From Ciona intestinalis (taxonomy: Eukaryota > Chordata > Ascidiacea > Phlebobranchia > Cionidae), in the NCBI RefSeq assembly GCF_000224145.3, contig NC_020174.2, forward strand, positions 832,520 to 896,519: a DNA stretch of 64,000 bases. Direction: 5' to 3'. How positions within the stretch are numbered: the stretch's first letter is position 1; each line of letters starts with the position of its first letter. This document shows positions 20,817 through 35,800 of this stretch, in pieces. The notes under the pieces were generated by a model. That model searched no databases, was not told the DNA's origin, and worked only from the letters and a program-made list of their open reading frames with translations. Both the position numbers and the translations under genes were made by a program.

Positions 20817-23800
20817 TCACTGACGAATCTCCTCGACAAATGTAGCTGGGAAGTACCCCACCTGGTGGAAATATTGTTACATTAGAAGTTCCGTAGAAAT
20901 TACGTTATAATAAAAAAGGGAAGAATTAAATCTGATTTTTTTTATCCTATAGAAGCCTTAAGTTTATACTACGTCATCAAACTATGACATCAGAACTCAA
21001 TAACCTCATCAAACTATGACATCATCAAACATAATATTATCAAACTATGACATCATCAAACAATGATATTATCAAACTATGACATCATAACCACCTGTCC
21101 TTCCGACTCTCCTTTCCACCACCCATGTGCATCTCCCGCTGTGCTTATCACGTTAACAGGTTGCCCCTCTCTTAACCCAAGCTCCTGGGGGCTTCGGGGA
21201 CTGAAGTTGAAAAGAACGACGGCTCGGCTGATCACTTCGTATTGGGTGCCGTTCGCCGCAACTGTGGGAGGTGGGGGGTTAGTAGGCGCGTATGAGGAGG
21301 TCAAAACATAGAAACATAGAATGCTGTATTAAACAAATGATTGATTTTTGTCTGTTACATATTTGCACCGGATCCTTTCGCGATTATAGAAGCTACACTT
21401 TTAAACTTTTAGAAAAATTTGGGTGACATTGTTAAAATGCAGGTACACCCATATTTCTTAAACATAGGGAACCTCATCAAATAACATGGGAATGTGATGC
21501 TTTTCAAACAATTTATGTATGATTGCTTGTATTGATGTAAACCATATATAGTCATATATAAACAATTTGTGGGTGCACGGCTCAGTACTGTGTGTTTAAA
21601 TAACAATATCTTCCCTGCTTTTAATAATTGTTTAATTTATAATTATAGATCCACTCACCTATTTGTTGGGGTCCAGGTATACTGGGTCTATGTCCTTGAC
21701 GTGGGACCTGGGGTTGTGGGGGGAAGTTACGCGTGTTGGGCCCCGGCATCCCTGGGAAGAAGTTGGGGTCACGATACGGAATTTGTAGCGAGGTTTCCAA
21801 CCCCAAGAAGGATGATGACATGGAGTTTTCACGATAATATCGAATCAGTTCCTGGAGAATGTATAAGTTTAGTTAAAGGTTGTTGTTTTGCTGTAATTCC
21901 CGTCTCTTGGTTGTATTTATAAATCTGACCGATTTTCACTTAATTTAAAGAGATAATTTTATGAATTAGTTTACTTGAGAGCTGTTTGCTGCGATTTGGG
22001 AAGTTCTCTTCGTTGTATAAATTAATCTGATCTTTTTTTACTGTATTCGAAGCGATGTGTTAATTTTATTAAGATGTTTAGTAAATAAATACAAGGAACA
22101 GATATGAGCTAGTTTTATTGTCTTCTTTGTTTTAGTTAATCTGATATGATCTTTGTTACGTTTTAAGTTTGTAATGTTAAACCTTTTTTCAAAATTAGGT
22201 AAAAATGTGTTAATTAAGTTTGTATTAAATTACCTGCACAGATTTAAAATTCTTGCACTCAGCAACAAAATACAATCCTTCACTTGATCTATTTATACGA
22301 ATATGTTTCATTTCTTTGGAATATCTGTAAAGCACAAAACATTATTAATATTGCATGTAATTTGAATTTACCACAAAAGTAAGAGTTCATAAATGTCCAA
22401 ACATCAAAATATTTATTAAAAAGCAAGAGTAGCATAGGGTTTCTTATACAGTGTCTATATAATGCTTTCGGATGTTTATCTATTTTATTAAAACCATTGT
22501 TTTTATTTGGTATTTAACAAGAGTAAGTTAGAATTATGAGATGACACCAAATTTAATTGACAAAACATAAATTTTACGTATTTCTTCAAATATGACAACA
22601 ACTAAACAAAGGAAAAAACATTTTTCAATGCAGATACCATGCATATAACTTCACCTATTGTTAACTAAACATCTTACATGAGACTTATAGCCAGATGTCC
22701 GTCCCTGGTTCTAACTAGGAAGGTTCCTGAAGGTTTATCGTGCAACAAATTCTCAGCCTCACCTCTGTCCATTGTTCCAGCATACCTTGTATTATGATAT
22801 AATGCTTATTATGATGTCATAACAAAACTGTATGCAGTCTGTTACTATACTAACTTATAGCAACAATAAAACAGATTTTTGCACTTTTTAAAACAGTTCC
22901 TTTAACATAGTCTTGCATTTTACTTTGTGTGATCTAAACAGATTGTATTTTAAAATATTAACTTTAACTTTTATAAGTAATTTTGTATTTTATAATTATT
23001 GGTATAGTTTAATATTTATTCACTAAAATTACTTCTACACTAAAACTAATTTAATTGTTTTGTAAATGGTATGTAACAATGTTGATTGTTATGAAACACT
23101 TATTAATAAGTATTTCATGATTTGTGTCTACGGTTAGCTTTTATATGATTTCTGTGTTAGAATTTATATGATTTCTATATTAGTGATGTGCAACACCAAA
23201 CACCATGCACAACCACACACAACATCATACAACTGATACACACATGGGATGTATAGGGGCAATCATAGGCACCAAACCTTGGGTGGCAAGGTAGGCAAAT
23301 CCACCCTGGAATTTTCTACACAAGGCATGCAAAGAATTACAGTTTACTGTTTTGTGCGAGGTATACATTTTTTTATGTAAAATTAGTTTTATTTATAAAG
23401 GTGGACTCATATCTAGGCTAAGATAATTTTCTACTTTAAGTTTCTATTCCCATGTTACTTTATTCTTTGTTCTATTTCATCATATACATTACAATCTCAA
23501 ATTGTTTTACTTTACATGGCTATTAATGGCCCCTTCGTGAATTAACGTGATACATCATGAATAAAACAGTCACTCACGAAAATATGTTTCAAGAAAATTC
23601 ACAAATCATGCATTCACAGTCACTCTTGCTCACCAAATTTCATGAGACATCATGAAATTCATGATAACTCATGAAGTCATGGGAAAACCATACATTCACA
23701 CCAATCTACTTCATGAGAAGTTATGAAATTACATGATAAGCATTGGGTTTCATAAAGGCTCATGAAATATGAATATACCATGCACATATTATACCAATAG

Positions 23801-26800
23801 AACTGCTCAAGTTGTTGGGGTGTTGAAGGCATGGGTTCAGCGACGCTGTAACCGGAGTCGGTTGATGATTGTCTGCTATGTCTGGGTTTCTGGGGTGTTG
23901 TGATTTAGTGGGGTTGTGGGGTGTTGTGGTTTAGTGGGGTTGTGGGGTGTTGTGGTTTAGTGGGGTTGTGGGGTGTTGTGGTTTAGTGGGGTTGTGGGGT
24001 GTTGTGGTTTAGTGGGGTTGTGGGGTGTTGTGGTTTAGTTCAATATGAGTGAAAGTGTTTGTAGTGTTCAAGTTTGTGTTTGAAAAAAAACGGGGAAAAT
24101 AGTCATTAGAATTATGATCAAAACTTTGAAAATAAATTTATAATACCAAACTTAAAATCATTGGTATCATAAATACAATTGTGCCAAAATGGCACAAAAA
24201 AGCATAGTTTCGTGTCAAAATCCTATAAAAAAGGATTTTATGCAAAAAAAACACAAATCCACACCCAAAAATGTGTATTTGAGCCCCTAAAATAATACAA
24301 ACCAGATATTCTCTTCCAATGGTATTGCTTGTTGAGGAGGTGTAACTGGGGGGTGATTGGATCGCCTTGGAAATTCACCCGGTACGCTCTGTATATCATT
24401 GTTCGAGCGTTCTGGCCGTGATGATTTAGTAGTCTGCCATGTTTTGGTTGGCATTGCATTTAACTAAACTTGGTTGACATTGCAGTTAACTAAACTTTGC
24501 TTTACAAATTTTCATGATGAGTTTTGATTTTTCGTTTTGCGATAATTTAGAAATTATGATTAAAAACTGCTTAAATAAAAAATGAAATAAAAAAATTAAA
24601 CTAAGAAATGGATCACAAGTCAAGTTATATTTGGATCACAAGAATTTAGATACGCAGCTTTCAAAAATCAGAGAAGCTTGAAGCTAAAACTGATTCATTG
24701 TTTCTTAAAAGAAAACATAAACCACATTAAGTTGATATTGCCTAAGACAGCTTTAACACTGCCTTTATTTATTAAGTATAGGGAGTTATTTTAACTAATC
24801 TTGGCATGATACTGGTGAACAACTGAATGTAACTTATTAAGATTGAATAATTGTAACTTACTTGTCCTCGCAAAGCATGGCAATGTTTTTAGTTATAACA
24901 CAGGTGTTCTGTTTCATACACCTCGTGCCCGCTTACGAGTGGCAATATATGTAACTGTGTGGTTAAAATTTAGTGGATGAATTACATGTTTCTGCAAAAG
25001 TAAAACAAAGGAGCTACAACTGCAGTCATGGCCATGGCAGTTCATTTAAAGCAGCTGCTGTTAAAATTTAATCTGTTGCTGTTAATACCAGGCATAATGA
25101 AATTTGAGAAATAACCTCCTCAGAAAAATGAACTTCGGTTTAACCAAGATTTAGTGTGTTCATGACAGACAAATTAATTAAAGAAAAAATCATGGGAGAA
25201 TATGTGGTAATAAATAAAAAAAAATATAAAATCAGAAAAAATAGTTGTTTGTGTTATCCATGAAATAATAGGATAATGGACCAACTTTGGACCAAATCCC
25301 AGGCCACATGGCATGCCTAGTTTTAGGACCTTATAAAACGAATGAAATTTAAGAATAAATTTAAAAAAACTAAGATTTCCATGACAACTTACCACAGGAC
25401 TAACAAACGAAGCTGGGAAATAACCTTTCCGATCGAGATCTGTTGTTGTGTGCCCCTGTTATGTAACAAAGGTGTCTATGACATCAAGCATCATGTCTCA
25501 TATCACAATTATTAACACAAAGCTCAAAAAAGCTTCACAGCAGACTGTTATTGCTAGCAGGCAAAATGTATCACATAAATGGGATCCTTTGGTATACACC
25601 ATTCATTTTAATGTAACACTGAAAAAAGTCTTGAGAATGGCTGCCAAAAATACAACAATGTATAAAAATCAGCCGTAAGCAATAATAAAAACTAAAAAAA
25701 AAAAAAAAACAAAGAATATATAATTCCATTAATTCTAAACATCAGGATTTAGGATTATGATTGGAGGTTATAAGTCACATGATACTTACCAGCCACCAAT
25801 CAGAATTGACTTCTTCATCCACCATGACGTACTCGTGACTCGAGAATGAAATTGTCATTACCCCTGGAAAGGGAGGTCGGGGGTTGCCGTTATAGTCACG
25901 ATGGGCCCGGTACATTGTTGGGGGCGGTACTGCTGCTGCTGGGGTGGGAAGTTGGGGTTAGTATTACTCTATAAGGGGGTGGGGGGGGTCATGAGGACTT
26001 GGGATTTAAGCTAGATTTGTTTTACTGCTGGTTTTATAACACATTTTTCCAAAAGCTGTTTCGTATTTTGAAACTTTGATGGTAGCTTTAGATCACATTT
26101 GAGCATTTCTATGAATACACAAAATTTCGTTGGTATGCCCCTTTAACAAAAAAGAGGGAAATTTAAACCCTCTTGACCCCCCTGAATTCTCTTTTATACC
26201 AATAACATGTAAAGAAACAAGCTCACCAGCTTTTAAAGGTTGAGTGGGTATACTTGGTGGTATGCTTGGTGCTTCCATGGGTTTCTGGAAAAACAAACTT
26301 GTTTAGTAATATCTATCATGTGACCTGAATAAAAGGTTGTAAAAAAAGTAAAGTTGTAAATGAAACGACTTTGCCTTCATTCAAAACTGTTTCTAACAAG
26401 AAAAAAACCTCAAAAACTGAATTTTGTAACTTAGTCTCTAAACTTCAACTCACATTTATTAAATCTAAACTAAAAATGTTTACAACAACATGCTGTAATT
26501 GCATCTTGATATTTTAAATTATTATTAACAATAATATTAAAAACTAAAATATTCCTTCCATTTGCTGCTCTAACCAACCATGTAGCACGAGTACAAAATA
26601 ATCACCGAGCCTCTCCATGTATGTTATTTAAATAACAAAGGGGCAATTCAAGCCTATTTGCAATCAGCTCTAATAGGCTGAATAGAAAAAATAATTGCTT
26701 CATAATGAACATATAGTGTTGAAGAGCAGGTGTTTGAATAAATTGAACACATAGTGTATGCGCGCACTATTAGAAACAAACTTTCAACCAAAACATGTTA

Positions 26801-29800
26801 GTCTTGCTGTGAAATGCAATTATTTGAGTTGTGTGTGGAGTTTATTAATACTAGATCATAATGTTATTGGATATAGAGACGCCTATCTTTTAAAAAAACC
26901 AGGGTTTCTATTTGAAAATATATTCAAGTTATTAATTGATGCCTTATTAGCAAGCTACCTGTTGCAATATGCACCAAGAATATTCACATATGATATTGGG
27001 AATAGGGATATATTACTTTTCCATGTCTGGTATTTAATTAACAACTTTTTGAAAATTAAAAAATGGAACCACACACACACAGTGGCGCAGCCAGGAAAAA
27101 AATAAGAGGGTGGTTTTAAATTTTTTGTAATTTTTTAAAATGTTTCTTGGTTTATAAGGCGGGGGGGGGGGGTTCCAGACCCCCTGAACCTCCCTGGCTG
27201 CGCCACTGCACACACAAACGAAATCCACATAACATAACAACTTACTTTATCAAAAGGACGAGTTCTTTTGCCTCGCTGTGGAACTTCAGGTCCTGATGAA
27301 CCTGACAATCAATATTATGATGTCACAGTGGTATGTGTAAAGTCACAAAGAAATGAACATAAAGAACGATATGAGAAGGCTTTAATTTTTAAAATGAAGA
27401 TGGCGTTATGTGTTTTAGCACTCCAGTTTTACACCTTAACACAGATTTAACCTGATGTTAAGTGGTTCTACAAACAATCCGAGCTAATTATACGGTATTC
27501 GAAACATTAATTAATGAGATTTCCTATATTTGCAACCATGAATTAAACTACATTTAATAATATCACCCCAGATTTAGCTTAAAATAAAAACGTGCTTTTT
27601 GTGCTTATGACACATATAATGTAACTATGACATCACAATTACCTGCGTTGGGCGGGTAAAGTCGTGAAGCTCGAACTGCTTTGGAATCGAGTTTCTTCAA
27701 AATTTCTCCGAGGCAATGTTTGTGACATTTAGCATTTGTACCTTATATTAAACAACATGGAGTAAATGATGATGTTCCATTTAGATGAGGTACTACAGTG
27801 AGGCGTGCCATGGAACCTGAGGTTTGGCCTATTAACTTTGACACCCAGGGTGCTACATTCCATGGTACATTAATGACCACTGGGTTGAAGCATTGTCTTA
27901 AAGGGTCTTGCCCAAGGATACATAGGTTTATTATTATTTTCAAACCCGCCTGGTTACAATGCAAACTCCTAACCATCGATCAAAGGCACCGGTCCTAATG
28001 TAATGTAGTCATGATAAAAAAAATGTAGTCATGATAGTACAATAGAATAGACCCAACCAATAAAAATGGTGTCACCCACAAAGTTACATATGTGGTAACT
28101 CGTAAGCTGGCACGAGGTGTCTGAATTGGAACACCCGTGTTATAATGACTGTCATTTTTTTTTATGTGAGGATAAAGTAAGTTAAATTCAGTGAACATGA
28201 AACTCACTTTGACACCAGTATCCCTGGTAGAAAGTCCCCAGTAACAACTTGTTACAATTGTTGCAGTAAGTAGGCTCAGAGAATGAATGCATCTTGAAGT
28301 TGTGGGATTTGTTCTTCAGTTCTCGTGGACTGATGTTGTCACTGTATGGGAGTATGATGGAAGTTATGATACAACAACATAGGCAGTGGCGCAGCCAGGG
28401 GGGTTTAGGGTGTCGCGCCCCCCCCTCTTTTGAAGCGAAAAAAAATTACAAAAAAAATATTTTCGAAAATTTTTTGATTAAAACCCCCCTATTTTTTTCT
28501 GGCTGCGCCACTGAACATAAGCATTAAATATTTCGAAGTTTGAACAAAATATGGAATGTATGGAAACTATGACTGTACTGTGTATGTTGTAATTGTAATC
28601 TCTATCTTTTATATCTAACATAGGTCGTCATGTTTGTATTTAAACTGACCAAATAAATAAACGCAGCTACTTTAAATATGGTGTTACAACAGCAGAGGTT
28701 TTAAATTTTTGGTTAACAAAATCTATTTTCCAATTAAACACCAGATATTTTTATCGTTCAGTTATTTCAATTGGGTAACTCTTATTTCTGCTAATCATTT
28801 TTATTTATTCTTTGCCGCTTTAATAAAACCCCAAATAAAACTGGAATTTTATTCTATATGAGTGGGGTCTACAATCTAGAACAGTAGTTCTCAACCACCA
28901 GCCCGCGTCAACCTTCCTGCCGGGCCGCAAAATATATTACAATTTTGTATCTTAAATCAAAATGCAAGATGCTGAAGTCTTGTCCATTGATTAAAGAAAT
29001 AAAAGATCAAACTTTAAACTGATTCAGAACTTTGCCAGTTTCCGTAATTTGCAGCACTGTGACGGAACATAGAGTTCATGGTCTACTTTGGATTTAATTA
29101 CATTTTAGGTTGATTTTTGAAGGTCCACCGGCCAAAAAAATTTGTTTCGAAATTTTACCACCTGCGAGCTGAAAAGGTTAAGAAACACTGATCTAGAACT
29201 AAGATGTAGGCCAGAGTCAATTTTTGAAAGTACACTGGTCCGCAAAATTTGTTTTGAAATTTTACCGGCCCGCAAGCTAAAAAGGTTGAGAAACACTTAT
29301 CTAGAACATAAATGCCTAAGCTGTAGACTAGAGTTGGCCATAACTCCAACATACACTGTTATAATGGTAGATATTCTTACAATGAGTCCTTGAGTTTTTC
29401 GATCCACTTAGTTTTATCCATAGCTGTCTTTGCGTACAACATGTAGGAGTTACACCCATTCTTTGTGGCTGACAAACACCAGTTCCATGTCCACTGTTAA
29501 ATTTAAATAGTAGAATCACACATATATATATATTCATACAATGAGTGTTTACGCATCACAATATCTTGATTGAAAAACATGGTTCTGAATACCGAAAATT
29601 TGACTTTTAAAATATTATTATGTGACCAATTATATTCGGTATTATTCCTTGAAGTAAAAGCTTTGTACAAATTACTAAGATGTTTGGGGTGCAGGCCACA
29701 GTTTGCCCATACACCACTAAATAATTAGATTAAAAATTAATTCTTACCTCCTAAAACAAAATAAAACAGCATAAACATAGAAATCACATTTTATTCTTAC

Positions 29801-32800
29801 CTTCATTCCTTTAGAATGCTAAGTATATTATTTCTATTAGGAGTTACAACATTATAGAATAAATTGATACTTAACTGGTTCAAAACAAGAAAATAATAGA
29901 AATTGAATATATAACAAGACAGTAATAGAAATAGCATTAATATATAACATAGAAACATTATACCTTTCCACCCTTGGATTGTTGAATTTCTTCGAGTTTA
30001 TATTCTTCCAAACGAAGAAGATCTTTTAGATGGTAATTCCCGTTCTAAATAGGATTGTGGTTTACAGCAGTGTTTTACAACTAAAAAAGCAAGCAGGCCA
30101 GTATAAAAAAACCAGGACCTAATTTTATTTAGATAAATTTTTTATAATCTATATTTTTAAAGACACTAAAAGTACTTATAAACTATCAAAACAGGGTTTA
30201 ATTTTTAGAACAACATGTACCTATATATATATATATATATATATATTATTATTGCTTCATGCACATCATGTACACATAAATCTATGGTATATACCTCTTC
30301 TTTGGTCATGAAAAGTGCTTGATCAAACAGGAATGTGTTTCTTGATTTTGCTTTTTTATCCATCGTACTTTTAATACGAAGTTCTCCATCTTTCTGCAGT
30401 CGTCCGTACGAGTTCAATGGTATTTGCTGCAGGTTTGATTTGTTTACACGAGGATCAATGATTCAAAGAAATTGGTTATTTAACAACTAGTGTGTGGGTT
30501 TAACAAATAATTAACACTGTGTTATGGACTTGACATAAAACTATTTGAGAAAAAATGACAAAAAAAGGATGGCTGCGAAACCCAGAAAAAAATATATGAA
30601 AACATGTTTTGTGCATGTATTATGATGTCATAAGCTTTATAATGATTCGTTGTTGATCAGCGAAGATTCTTTGAAAATGAATGGCAAAATAATTCTTCAA
30701 AACCTGGTACTCAAGACTGGCAATGCATAGAAAACAAAATAAAAGGTTATGTACAATAGGGGGTAAGAGATTGGGAGTAAAAATATAAAACCATTATGAC
30801 ATGCTGTATTTATTTTAAAATAAAGGACAGACAGTTATCTGGTCTAAATAATACAATACAGACAATAGTACACTATATACTAAACCAATGTAGTGGGGAT
30901 TTTAGTAGGAAGTGCCTTTTTGTTTAACAACCGAAACAGTTAGAAGGTAATTGTTTTATAAAGTAATATTCATGTGTGTACTCATACAAGGCTTAACCAT
31001 TTTCTTAGGGATTTTAGTTGTATTTATAAAGTGGTACTGCCTTATAGTTTAACAACCACTACATTAAATAAGAAACACAATCAACTGTCAACTGATATAA
31101 TTCTGTTTATATACGAATACTTACTGTTGAATATTCAACTAGACAAGACTGGACTTGGTTGATTGTGATCAACATCTCACTGTCTCTTTTCACTTCATTC
31201 ACATAATGAGATAACTCCTGTGTTAAAACAATATTTATAAGTAACCAAAATAATATAAATAAAATATACCAAGTTAAGCATACAGCCATGAAAAAGTAAA
31301 ACTTTGGACAGACATGAATTTTTATATAGAACTCATGGAATGGTTTCTTATTTTATTGACTTTTTTCTATTTCTTTTCACTGCCATTGCTAACAAGCATG
31401 ACTTATGGGACGTAATCTTTTGGGAAATCTGGGATAAATGATTCAGATCTTAGTAAAAGCCATTGTTTCGTCACCAAGGTTAGTTCATTTTGCCTTCAAC
31501 ATGCCTATTTTTCAACAATAGGCCTATCTTTTGGAAACCAGGGTTCTCCTAACCCCTATGTTGAAGTTGTTGCTTTAATTTATAAGTAACCCGTTACTAT
31601 AATATATGTACCAATATCATTCATTCCATTCCTTTCTTTGAGGGTGAGGACCATGTCAATAAGAACCAGGGATTTAGGCCCGGTGTGGCCCATTACCCCA
31701 ACACCCAGGCCAATATCATTCACATAACATAGAGCATTATAATTAGTTGCAGGACATGCATGTTTATCCTTGTGTTACTTACACATGGCTTCAAATAAAA
31801 CATTAGTTTAAAACTTTCACCAACCTGCATGGACTCCAGGGCTCCAGCAAGCTCCCCTTTGTCAGGATGCTTATCTATTGTGTGCTTGTTTAATTCCTAC
31901 AAATAAATAATATGCTTGTTTAATTCCTACAAATAAATAATGTGCTTGTTTAATTCCTACAAATAAATAATATGCTTGTTTAAATCCTACAAATAAATAG
32001 AAAAAAGCAACAAATAAATTGTGTACTTTTATCTTCATTTAAACTACACCATTTTTCCAATACTAATTAACTTAGATTAGTCTTAAAATATTTATATACG
32101 CATGCGTGCGTAACTTTTAACAACACTGATGAAGCAGTGATGCTTATTGGTTTTTATCTTCCTTGACTAATGCAGTGTAAAAAATCCATGATATGCCTAC
32201 CCTGCCACCACAGGTTTGGCGTCCATGTATATTATATTATCATGTATATATTTCAAACACCCACTTATTGTATGCTTGTACTGGAAACTAAATATATTCC
32301 AACACACATAACATAAACCCACCCACCTTAACCAGCAACTGATACTTCAGTATACGTTGCATAGGAACACATAGTAACTCGCGTAACTTGAATTTACTTG
32401 GGCTAGCCCTTGCTTCACATTCCTGGAAGTTTATATTTGTTAAGTTTAATATCAAATAGTAAGATATAATATACAAACCGGTAATAATAAGGTATGGATG
32501 ATGCCAAGATGGTATATCACATACTATATACATTGTAACATACTATATACAATAAGACAGTACATACAATACAAAGGTATTACATATACATTCTAAGATT
32601 CTATATATAGAAGGGTGGGGGAAGATGGGACACCTTTTCCCAACCCTACTAAACGCACAAAGATACTATATCACATACTAGGATATTATACACACACAAA
32701 ATACTATAAGTGCCAGTAAAAGTACATGGCAAATAAACTGTATTGCAGTGTTTTGTGTAAGGTTAATACACCCACTATACACGCAACAGAAAGTCTGATA

Positions 32801-35800
32801 TGAGCTCTTGTTTACATAAGTTGTAAGTATAAGTACCGTAGTAATATTATGACATATACTTTCACTTTCCTATGGCAAACTCATTGCTTTTATAATATAC
32901 TACTGTAGGGTAAGATGGGACACCTTTAGCACATAATATTCAAATATACTGATCGTGTTTTAAACAATAAACAACAGCTTTTGGGTGTCATGAAGGTACG
33001 GTTTTATAATTCTTTGCATTTTCTTTGCTTACTACCAAATGGGACGCAAAAATAGGATGAAAAGGTGTCCCATCTTCCCCCAACGTAATATACAATGTCA
33101 TTGACATAGATGAACTTCAAGGTAACTGAGTTGCTAAGTTAAGTTGTTGCACAAAGTACATACATTGTAAAGTATGGAATAGGATTATTTTAATGCATAG
33201 TTACATACAGTCAAATACATTAACACAAGTACATTAAACAAGATCAAACAGATGGTTGTTAAGTTCTTAAGTAACTACTTTCACTTTAATTTTAATGGAC
33301 TTATATTGTCAAAGTTAAATACAGTACATGGCCTATACATAAATAACGTCTACATTCCAAAAACACTAAAAAGTGCTTAACACAATGTCATTGGTGCTTT
33401 AAGAAAACAGAAACGAATGTGAAATACGCAAAAACGAGCAGCCTTTAACAGGAATATACGTTCTAGATGCAATCCCAGTTTTGCAAGTTCATATTACATG
33501 TAACATAACAGACTCAAAGGTCAGAGTCAATGTTTACCTTTGTTTAAGCACAGTCTGGCTGTGGCTAGGTACTTGCATTATAACAATGGATACGGGGTTC
33601 TGTGGCAGGTATGTGTCCTTCGATAATACACTCAACAGTAATTGCTTCAACCTTGTGCTTACTAGTGGCTTATAGCACCCTGGGTGTTGGAGTAATAAAC
33701 CAACTCTGGCCTAAACCTCTGACCCCATTGTGTGCGTAGCAATATAACCTCACCAACTTAGTATATATTATACCACCCCCCAGAGGTGATGGTCAATGTT
33801 TGGAATCACATAAAACACCCATCTTACCTCAACAAACATACCAGACCTCGGGTTCATTTTCTTCACATCTTCTAAATGATCTTGAGCATCAATTAACTTG
33901 CTGCAGTATAACCCATATAAGAGGAAACGGTCCTAAAATTGAAACATCATGAAAATTACAATATTTCTGTTATAATTTCCATGCTTGCAGTGCTGGAACC
34001 CCAGGAAGAAGGCAGGTATAGGTGTTCTTACAATAAAAAAGTATTCCAACAATTTTAGATTTTATTCTAGCTTATCTTAACACACACTACTGCAGTAGGT
34101 GGGCCTTGAACATTGGGTACTTGGGCCAGGATTTGTACATTGGTCAGATTTGTACATAAAAATATAAAACTAAGCAACCTTAAACTTAAGGAACGGCCTG
34201 CTTAACGTGGAAGGACTTTCACTTGAACTTTTCTCCAACTCACGAAGAAAATCTTGATGAATTGGAAGTAGATCCTGTAGATTTATTTATTTAGTTATAT
34301 ACCACAGTAAGCGGTGAAACTCATGTACAACATGATCATTTCGGTATTTTTAAACAGGTTTTAAAGCCACAAATTTGGGAAGTTAATAGTTAAGGTTTAT
34401 ATTATTAGTTACATACTATAGAAAGTGGCGAAACTTGTGTACAGCAAGATTGTTCCAGCATTTTGAAACAAAGTTTTAAAGCCAACAAATTTAGAAGTTA
34501 AATGTTAAGAGGGTCAAAGGCAATGTTTTTTCAGCCTTTAATTGTTCATGGCCCTCTTTTAGAACATTTAACACTGAAAAAAACCCTGCTCCACTGTAAT
34601 ACCATCAGATCTGGTATTTTATTTACCACTTTGCAGCAAACAGTCTTAAAAATATAACGCAAACCAGAAATAATTTGTACTCTTTTTAGGCTTTAGCTTC
34701 GAAGTCAGATCAGACTGACACCTAGTCTTCAATTTTAAGGGAATTGTAAGCTTTGAACTTTAAACATTGAATAGTCAACCTAGTATTAACAATACATAGA
34801 AACTACTAAGACACTAAGACGCATGACACATAAATAATGGTTTTAAACTGTAGGCATTGAATAGTCAACCTTGTATGATGCCTTCATGCCCAACTAAGAT
34901 ACTAAGTCACATGATACCTACCTCTATATTCATAAAGATTGCCCTTATATCTTTCTCATCAATCCCTTGGTGTTGTCGGAAAGGTTCAATGAACTTTCCC
35001 ACCATCATAGTAAGGTGTTGGACGTAGTTTCTCTCTGTCTCAATTATCTCAGTGATGCAATAACCTCGTTTGTCCTGTTGGATGTAACAATCTTTATAAA
35101 AGATGTATTAAAAATTTCTTACTTTACTATAATAATTATATACATATTTATATCGTTGAGGGAAAACCAAAGCAGCTTATTTCACATTTTTAAGTTTTGC
35201 TCAAAGGTTACTAAAGTGAGTCCGCTGCCCTACCACATGCAAAGTTGTGAAAAAGACACTTTGAAAAAATGTGTGTGTGGGTGTTTTGAAAAAAATGTGT
35301 GTGTGCGTGTTTCAAAAAAAATTAAAAAAATGTGTGTGTGTGTGACAATCCTCATTTGGTTTTACCTCGACCATAAATATAAATGCAATTTTTTGCTACA
35401 AGTATAGCACAAGTAGTTTGTATAAAGTTCAACTTACTTTAAGGTTTATTTAATATCATGTCAGTGTAGTTTGGGCAATTTAATGTATTTATAAGTCAGA
35501 TCTTAGGATAACACTTAACAGTAGTACCTATTTTTTTATGTATATATAACCGTTTTTTTTGTTATTGTATGTTTATTTAAAAAACTCAGAACTTAGATCA
35601 AAACATTAACAGCCACAACATCCCAACTTACCTTCAAGGTTCCAGTTGCTTGTTTGACAGCGATAAGCGAACCATAGATCCCTTCATCAACGTCCTCGGG
35701 TACGGAGTCGTATAAATTCTCTTCCTCGTCTGCAAGGTCTCGTTGACTGGAGTAAAGTAAAATATGAATAGTCGATATATAGTAGGGTGGGAAAAGTTAA

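Noticed and set aside
26758..27105. 115-residue plus-strand frame
   Set aside because: Lies within a VAV intron, runs into a MITE, and has no recognisable domain.
34967..35407. 146-residue plus-strand frame
   Set aside because: Overlaps the antisense of the first DH exon of VAV and a TG-rich simple repeat.
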